This document shows, one piece after another, positions 58,271-64,000 of a DNA stretch of 64,000 nucleotides (position 1 is the first letter of the stretch; the number at the start of each line of letters is the position of its first letter). Origin of the DNA: Mesodorylaimus sp. YZB2_4 (lineage: Eukaryota; Nematoda; Enoplea; Dorylaimida; Dorylaimidae). The stretch is taken from the NCBI GenBank assembly GCA_030248295.1, contig JASANH010000484.1:62001-126000 (forward strand). The letters run 5' to 3'. Under the pieces are notes generated by a model. The model was not told the origin of the DNA and did not search any database. It saw only the letters and a program-made list of their open reading frames with translations. A program made the translations under genes and the position numbers.

Positions 58271-60653
58271 ATGCTTTACAACAAGACGTTGTCTAAAACG
58301 TTAAGTGAAACGAGTCTGTTCGATTTACATCGATGTATTGGAAATTTGGAGAAACGAATGACCGCGTTGGACAAGAGCTTTGAAGACCTAAACACCATGG
58401 TAGTTCAACTGGCGGGAAAGACTGGTGATAAACGTCTGAGAGAGATTGAAGAAAACAAAAGGGCGCAGCCAGCCTGTCATTGCCACATAGGTAAGTATAA
58501 TAAAATTTTTGCTGTATTTTTCTGTTAGATGTGGATTGCACAACTCACAATTCTTTTCTTTAAAGAGGAGGATCAACAAAAACTAAAACTTGTGATTTTG
58601 TCAACTTTCGGCGTAAAATAGCCTGGCACACGGATAAAACAAAATTTTAAAGTCCCTAAACCTGGGTACTTTAATTATGACCTTTTGTTGAGCGGCAGCT
58701 TAGCTTGCATCTGTATTTGTCATTTTCAACGCAAAGTGTTGACGGATAGGCAGAATAAAAGATACTTCCAACCCTTGCCTCATACCATAGCAATCATTTT
58801 ACGCATAAGCGCAATTTAACTTCAGTCATGTCCAAAACCGGCCAAAACAACATACAAATCTGTCAAATACCTCTTGAACGTAGAGGACTCCGTGAATTAA
58901 TACCCTCTCACTTGTCATCCAATTGGTTTCGCACACCACTCTGACAGGAAATGATGCTGCACATATTTAAAAGTGAGCATAGGTACGCCAAGGTTTTTGC
59001 CATTTGATGTACTGTACGAGCACCAGTCCTCAATCCGTACGAGCACACCCTGAGGCTGAAGCATCCATTGGTATTGCACAGTTTTGAGTACATATCCATT
59101 TTGATCTCGCCACACAATAAATAATTTGGATTCAGGTTCTAGAACCCTCAGTCATCAACTGGCTGAACACGTCACAGCAGTGGTTGGCTTAAAGGAAGCC
59201 GCTACTTGTCGAAGTCCGCCACTCAAATACACCTGGGCATTGATCTTATTCTTGGGAGTGGTAGCCACAGCTTACTTCGTTTATGCTACTGCCGTTGAAT
59301 ATGCAGCGGATCCTACTGGAACATTTGTAAGCCTTTTCTTTCTTTCTTTCTGGAACTGATGCAGCTATAACCTGTTTTCTATGGGAATATACACGCCTGC
59401 CGCGTTAAAGAATAGTCCGCGTGTACATTCCCAAAGAAAACAGACAGTACTGTAGCTTGAAATTTTATTTTCAGGTGGAACTCCAAGGACAGCCCAAATA
59501 CGAGTTCCCGCCCATGCTCCTCTGCCCTCATCAGTGGCTCGACAAGCGAAAAGCAGCCGCGTTGGGCATTACTAAAGCGGGTCTGCAGTACTCGCTCGGC
59601 TACTTCGACTACGATAATCCAAGCCGACCCAGCAACGTACCCAAGGCGCGGCAAGAATTTTACGATTTTTACAACAGCCGTAACTTTTCTTATCTCTCTG
59701 ACTATTTTGAGACACTGGCCGTAGACTTGGAAAAAACAGATTCCATTAACTCAATTGCAAACAGTTTAAAATCGTCATTCTTTTGCGAAAGTTGTTCCCA
59801 GTCCGGTATTGTGGAGAAGATATTCATGGAAGGCGGTATATGCTATTCCTTTCCATTCAAGCCATCCAAACCAGGCGCTGGGAGAAAGGGCAAGGTGGTG
59901 GTTGTCAAGCATCGTAGCTCGTCATCTTATTGGGAATTGTACTTTCATACGGACAAGGACGTAGTGGCCATGGCCATGCCCCCCATAACAATCCGATCCC
60001 AGTTCCGGACCGTGGTCAAAGTCAGTTCAGCAAAGATCTCTACTTTGAACAAAAAGAACACTTGTTTAGAGCCAAAAGACATGGAGCTTGGCTACTCTAT
60101 CGATAAATGCATGGCACGGTGCAAGAATGAACAGTACAAAGCTGTTCTCACTTGCGACTACTTGCTACTTTCTTCACTGAAATATAAACCTCCCGATGCA
60201 TTTTGCAATGCTTTCGATCGACTTCCTCGTCGAAATTTGACCTATTCTGAATTTGTGCATTCGGAAGAAGCCAGCGATCTGACCTCGAAGAACAAGTGCT
60301 ATGCAGCTTGTCCATATCCTTGTAAGAGACAGATTTTCGATGTCGCATTGTACTCTGAAAATAGGATTAGCACACATGACTTCTTCGGGATCAGTGAATC
60401 GGCAGCGCAGATGAACATGTCCGTCGTCCATGTCAAGGTAGTGCACACTGCCGTGTACCAAGGTGGAGTAGTGACACTCACTGAGGTCAACACTTATTCC
60501 TTTACTGCTTTAGTGAATAACGTGGGCGGCACTCTGGGATTGTTCGTTGGCGGCACTGTCATGACATTCGTGCAGATAATTATGTTTTTTATTGATTATG
60601 TAATTCGGAAGCGAGAAGAGCCTCGGGGCCTGCAAAAGGAGCCCGATTTGTGA
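58271..60653 (+). CDS. DEG/ENaC family sodium channel subunit with N-terminal coiled coil
   Basis: A trimeric amiloride-type cation channel subunit of 529 aa. Exons are 58271-58490, 59136-59326 and 59475-60653 (phases 1 and 0). Residues about 15-65 form a predicted cytosolic coiled coil (IGNLEKRMTALDKSFEDLN..). TM1 is at about 104-126 (YTWALILFLGVVATAYFVY). A large Cys-rich ectodomain follows, with LLCPHQW, CYSFPF, CLEPKD..C..C and KCYAACPYPCKRQIF. The pre-TM2 and TM2 segment is LVNNVGGTLGLFVGGTVMTF. The cytosolic His-Gly gating motif is replaced (TAVVGL), and the G-x-S selectivity filter reads GGT, so gating and ion selectivity may differ from classic members. Exon 1 is joined on splice phase (ATAG|GTAAGT to TTCAG|GTTCT); its membership is less certain than the rest. 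Confidence 0.88.
59383..59430. other. Inverted repeat in the channel intron 2
   Basis: GGGAATATACACGC at about 59383 pairs with GCGTGTACATTCCC at about 59417, with one mismatch and a loop of about 20 nt. It sits inside a 148 bp intron, so it could fold in the pre-mRNA. Confidence 0.6.
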
Positions 60654-61200
60654 TATTGTTAAAGAAACGATTTTTGGTTTGGTCACGCGTCGAATTAGGG
60701 CGGATATCTGCGTCGCAACGTCTTCAAGGGCGGTAAAAAAGTGCAAATTGAATTTGGACTTGAATAGCTTTGATCAACATGTCTTCCTAAACATGCCGAG
60801 GCGTCAGGATCCTACTAGAAGCAGAAGCTGTCGACGGGGCTGGCAAACCACTAGCACTGACTCACCCCTTGGCTCTGGCTGACAGAATCATCTCGAATTC
60901 ACGTGAACAAGGAAGAAGAACGAGAACTTAAGCAGCATCAGCTGATAGAAGCCATACTCCGCCAGGGTATCAGTTCCTTCTGAAGATATCGTATGACCAA
61001 GATGAATCATCGCACTATTTGATACTCCGCTTTCGATAACTGCTGCTATTTCTGTTCGATAAGTAAAAACAGCGCGTAGCTCCTGTTCCATAGTCTAGCT
61101 ATTTCCTAATTTTGGACTGCCGGAAGTCCTCATCGTGGAGTCGCAGTACACAATTTCTTTGTCATTGTCCGACAGGATTTCCTGACATCGTCACCTAAAC
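60654..61200. other. Intergenic
   Basis: This lies between the channel stop and the small prepropeptide. No gene is supported; the frames at 60679-60882 and 60888-61091 are short and featureless. Confidence 0.5.
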
Positions 61201-61570
61201 ATGATGCAGCGTTACATTTTGATGTTTATAATTATTTCGCAAATGTTTTATTCGCGCGAAGCCACTCCTCTTGGAGAAATCGGTAAGAAAGTGCAGCTAA
61301 TTCTTTTGCCTATTTCCTGTTCTCTCAACCACCCATTTTATGATGCAGTTCCGCCAGCATCTCAAGGCAGGGACGAACATCACGTAGTTCAGAAAAGGTG
61401 CAGTATAAATTTATTTTTAAAGCAATACAGGCAAATACTAACATGATAATTTTAGGTGCAGCTGTGATTCCGGATGCGAGTCGTTGCAGGATACGACAGC
61501 CTGCGCTCGATGCTGCAGTCAATTAGTGAGCAAACGTGGCAAGATTGGTGCACTGACAAGAAGAAGTTAA
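61201..61570 (+). CDS. Small secreted six-cysteine neuropeptide/hormone-like precursor
   Basis: 81 aa from three exons (61201-61282, 61349-61397, 61456-61570; phases 1 and 2), recovered by splicing and invisible as one frame. A signal peptide (MMQRYILMFIIISQMFYS) is followed by a spacer with no cysteine that ends HHVVQKR, a dibasic convertase site. Right after it comes CSCDSGCESLQDTTACARCC, then SQLVSKR (second dibasic site) and GKIGALTRRS. All six cysteines fall between the two sites, with spacing C-x-C-x3-C-x8-C-x2-CC. This is the layout of a cystine-stabilised peptide hormone. The six cysteines ending in CC, and the nearby SCDS, recall arthropod trissin, but the spacing differs. An antimicrobial or venom-like peptide is an alternative. 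Confidence 0.7.
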
Positions 61571-63099
61571 GGAGTTCAAGAAAGCATAACATCTACATCT
61601 ATTTTCAAGAAAGTTTTGACATTCCGACTCCTATTTGTGTTACTTACAGAATTAGTACATACTATTCTGCACAAGGCAGTTTTATTGCCTGCTACAATAT
61701 GATTGTTCCAACAGTTTTTGACCACAACGTAAGAATTTATGGGTAAATGTGCTAGCGTTTTGCGTAAATAAGTTTAAGACAAACGGGCGAGGCAGTGTGG
61801 TTGTTGAGCACTGTCCACTTGTTTGCTTTGGGCGGTCGGGCTCACCAAGGGTGTAATTTCCTACCGTGGAAACTGGTTTGTAAAATCCAAATCCTAGCTT
61901 CGCCGTTCACTTCGTATTAGTGAAGGGAACAGATAATTGGTCTCTGTTCTCAAACACTGTTCAATTAGCGTGTCAGTGCCTAATTAGGATCATTTCCAAA
62001 CGAATGAAGAGAGCCTGGACCCGCAGGTCTTGCCGACCAGGTTGGACTGCTTGGGGCTCTAAAATTTTTAAATTAATCTATCATGTCCTGGTGCAACAGA
62101 AAAGCCCGAAATTTGTATTCGGTATTGGTTTTGTTGTACAGTACTTAACATGCCACCATGATAGAATTTCCACTTCAATGTGCTCTCGCCTGTATTTTGA
62201 AAGATGTAGCAAAAAAAATGCTTTTTTTCTCCTGCCTCTTTTGCAGACCGAAAAAAGCATTTTCACTTGGCAGATTCGTTGGGCGATGTTTGTAGATTAT
62301 ACAAATATACAGTATAAATTTCTGCATCTGAGTGATCACAGAGACCAAGCTCAATTCAATTCTTCCAGATCATTTGTCCACTACTGTATGTTGGCCTCGC
62401 TCGCTCGCACACAAAACCATTGTTATACATAGCAACCACTCGTAGATATTTCTTCGAAAGCTGTCTCTAGTGATCGTGAGCGATGCCTTCAACTTACGGG
62501 TTCTGGTTTCGATGAACAGCGGGTGTCGCAGTCTCGCCCACTCTCAAAACTCGCTATGAATAAGCAGTAACCTAGCGGCAGATGTTTGAATTTTCAAACA
62601 CTTGTTCTTGCATTTTATGAATTTTTATCAATGTAAAGAATTTACAAAGCCGCCCTGGGTCCTGGCTTGTGTCAATACTAGATTACGCAAAGCAATGCCC
62701 GGACGGTGGCAAACCGGTCGCCTCTCTGTACACGAATATGTAATGGTTAAATTTCTGTTGAAAAGGCGGTACAAAAACAAATAGCTTTCATTCGCCGAAT
62801 CACCCTGCCACCTACGAGCACTCATAGCTGCTAGGTCCAGGGTCAAAGAAGTGGTTTGGAGCTGAGTGAGCTAATCCGGACGCATTGACGTGGTCCGAGT
62901 GGAAAACGGTTACAAGCTCTGCCTTGTTGCCTTGTTTGTTTGTTGTCCGCTTACGTCGAAACGCATTACCGCCAGTCCAACATCAAACTCGGTGACGCTT
63001 TTCGTTTGCAAATTGCTCCACCCGAATTCAGAGGTACACAGTAACTGTTCTGGCAGTACTGCTTTTCACAATCCAGAGCCGAAAATTGGCAGCACAGCG
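61571..63099. other. Intergenic
   Basis: A 170-codon open frame (61920-62432) has no domain, no signal sequence and no splice context, and I treat it as chance. An inverted repeat AAAATGCTTTTTT..GAAAAAAGCATTTT spans about 62216-62263. Confidence 0.5.
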
Positions 63100-64000
63100 A
63101 TGTGGCGACATGATAAACTGAGACTGGTGTGCTTACTTGCAACTGTATCGATTTATTGGCCTCGGGTGTTTGGTAAGTAGTCGATTGTAAGACTTGTACA
63201 AATGTTTGGCATTGAACAAAGTTTCAGCATCGAGTGAAAAAGCAGCATGTGGAGGCGGTCTGACAGATAGCAACGACGTGCAGCGAGATTTAGAATGTGA
63301 GCAGACGAACGGGTAAGACGTCAAAACATAAAAGCTTGACTTCCGATTTCAGTGGCCGTCGAAAGAGGCATGTGTGCAAATGATCAGTTGCAAGTGCCTA
63401 AACCAGTTTTCTTTAAAAACACAGCGAGCAGTTTTCCTTGCAACATTTTTCTGCTCATGTTGATGTTTTCAGAACTGCTGTAATTTGCCCAGACGGATTG
63501 ATGTACGACTCTGCTTCGAGGAAATGTACTGAAAGAAAGTGGCGTAAAAAACATCAGAAAAGGCAAAGTGTGTAAATTGGCCGCATGGCGTTTCTGAGCA
63601 GTTTGCCTAATTTGCATTTCAACCTTATCAGCTGCCATCGTGGGCATCCCGTGTCAGGAAAACATCGACTGTCAGACGACGAGCGGCGGTGCTTACTGCG
63701 ATTCCACGAAGCGCTGCGATTGTCTTCCAGCCTACGTCAATATCAATAGCTACTGTTGGCAGAGTAAGAAGCACTTCCCAGATCACGAGAACTATCTTCC
63801 AGTTTTTAAATATGTACTTTCGAGGCACTGCGTGAAGGACTCACGATTTGTCATCGTTCAGATTCGAAGAAAAAACTTCACGAAAGTGAACAGAGTACAA
63901 AAGGGTTTTTCTTTAGAAAGCAATCCAGGTCAAGCTTGTTTATATTTGGAGCAGTGCACATCGGTCAGCCCGAACTCGTACTGTGGACCGGATGGATTGT
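63100..64000 (+). CDS. Secreted EB-module cysteine-rich protein, 5' part (cut by window edge)
   Basis: The ATG at 63100 begins a signal peptide (MWRHDKLRLVCLLATVSIYW). Supported exons are 63100-63172, 63228 to 63296 or 63312, 63473-63543, 63632-63763, and 63917 to the edge. The third to last encode CPDGLMYDSASRKC, then IPCQENIDCQ..GAYCDSTKRCDCLPAYV..YCWQ, then GQACLYLEQC..SYCGPDG. This is the repeating C-x-C pattern of EB modules (C....C....YC....C.C), common in secreted and membrane proteins of nematodes and arthropods. A small exon between 63353 and about 63396 (RGMCANDQL) is likely, but its donor is ambiguous and may be a GC site. The gene continues beyond the window. Confidence 0.65.

Noticed and set aside
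61920-62432. 170-codon plus-strand open frame
   Set aside because: No recognisable features; it crosses the T/A-rich inverted repeat at 62216-62263; no flanking exon signals.
1-64000. CRISPR array, bacterial operon or prophage
   Set aside because: No regular short repeats with unique spacers; genes are intron-split and animal-like throughout.

Overview
The window is metazoan nuclear DNA. Genes are split by GT-AG introns, many only 50-120 bp long and a few of 0.3-2.4 kb, and gene density is moderate. The content suggests an ecdysozoan-like invertebrate, possibly a nematode relative or a tardigrade. The pointers are an N-myristoylated neuronal-type globin, an SRSX-like chemoreceptor, a tandem pair of single-exon 7TM receptors, a DEG/ENaC channel and an EB-module protein. 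I cannot name the species from sequence alone.

Layout. 0.4-1.4 kb (minus): intronless globin. 6.0-8.2 kb (plus): five-exon single-pass receptor-type tyrosine phosphatase whose active-site loop is degenerate. 9.1-15.4 kb: tandem duplication of a unit of about 3 kb, each copy carrying an intact single-exon 7TM receptor. 16.9-18.5 kb (plus): five-exon class I fructose-bisphosphate aldolase. 21.0-23.4 kb (minus): four-exon myostatin/GDF11-type TGF-beta ligand. 23.6-24.1 kb (minus): weak chaperonin-like fragment. 24.6-27.2 kb (plus): seven-exon SUGCT-type CoA-transferase with a probable GC-AG intron. 29.4-30.5 kb (plus): secreted two-domain cysteine-rich protein. 30.5-34.4 kb: repeat graveyard with nested mobile elements and a tRNA-derived SINE. 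34.5-39.7 kb (minus): two tandem intronless paralogues of an unrecognised family with a propeller-like C-terminal half. 40.5-41.5 kb (minus): SRSX-like receptor with one frameshift. 42.7-52.0 kb (minus): complete 15-exon class I myosin (MYO1D type), with a 1 kb TIR/TSD transposon in its last intron and a pre-miRNA-like hairpin in another. 55.4-57.6 kb (plus): S1 serine protease. 58.3-60.7 kb (plus): DEG/ENaC channel with an N-terminal coiled coil. 61.2-61.6 kb (plus): tiny secreted six-cysteine prepropeptide with dibasic processing sites. 63.1 kb to the right edge (plus): start of an EB-module secreted protein, cut by the window.

The genes do not form an operon or one pathway. They are independent loci for oxygen binding, signalling, glycolysis, glutarate/CoA metabolism, motor function and ion channels. 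Three recurring repeat families (a GTAACC-ended MITE, a longer GC-rich element and tRNA-like SINEs) are spread over intergenic DNA and introns. The observations I think most deserve a second look are the six-cysteine peptide precursor, the orphan propeller-like pair, the pseudophosphatase receptor and the intronic hairpin. All exon joins were worked out by eye from splice signals, reading phase and family alignment.
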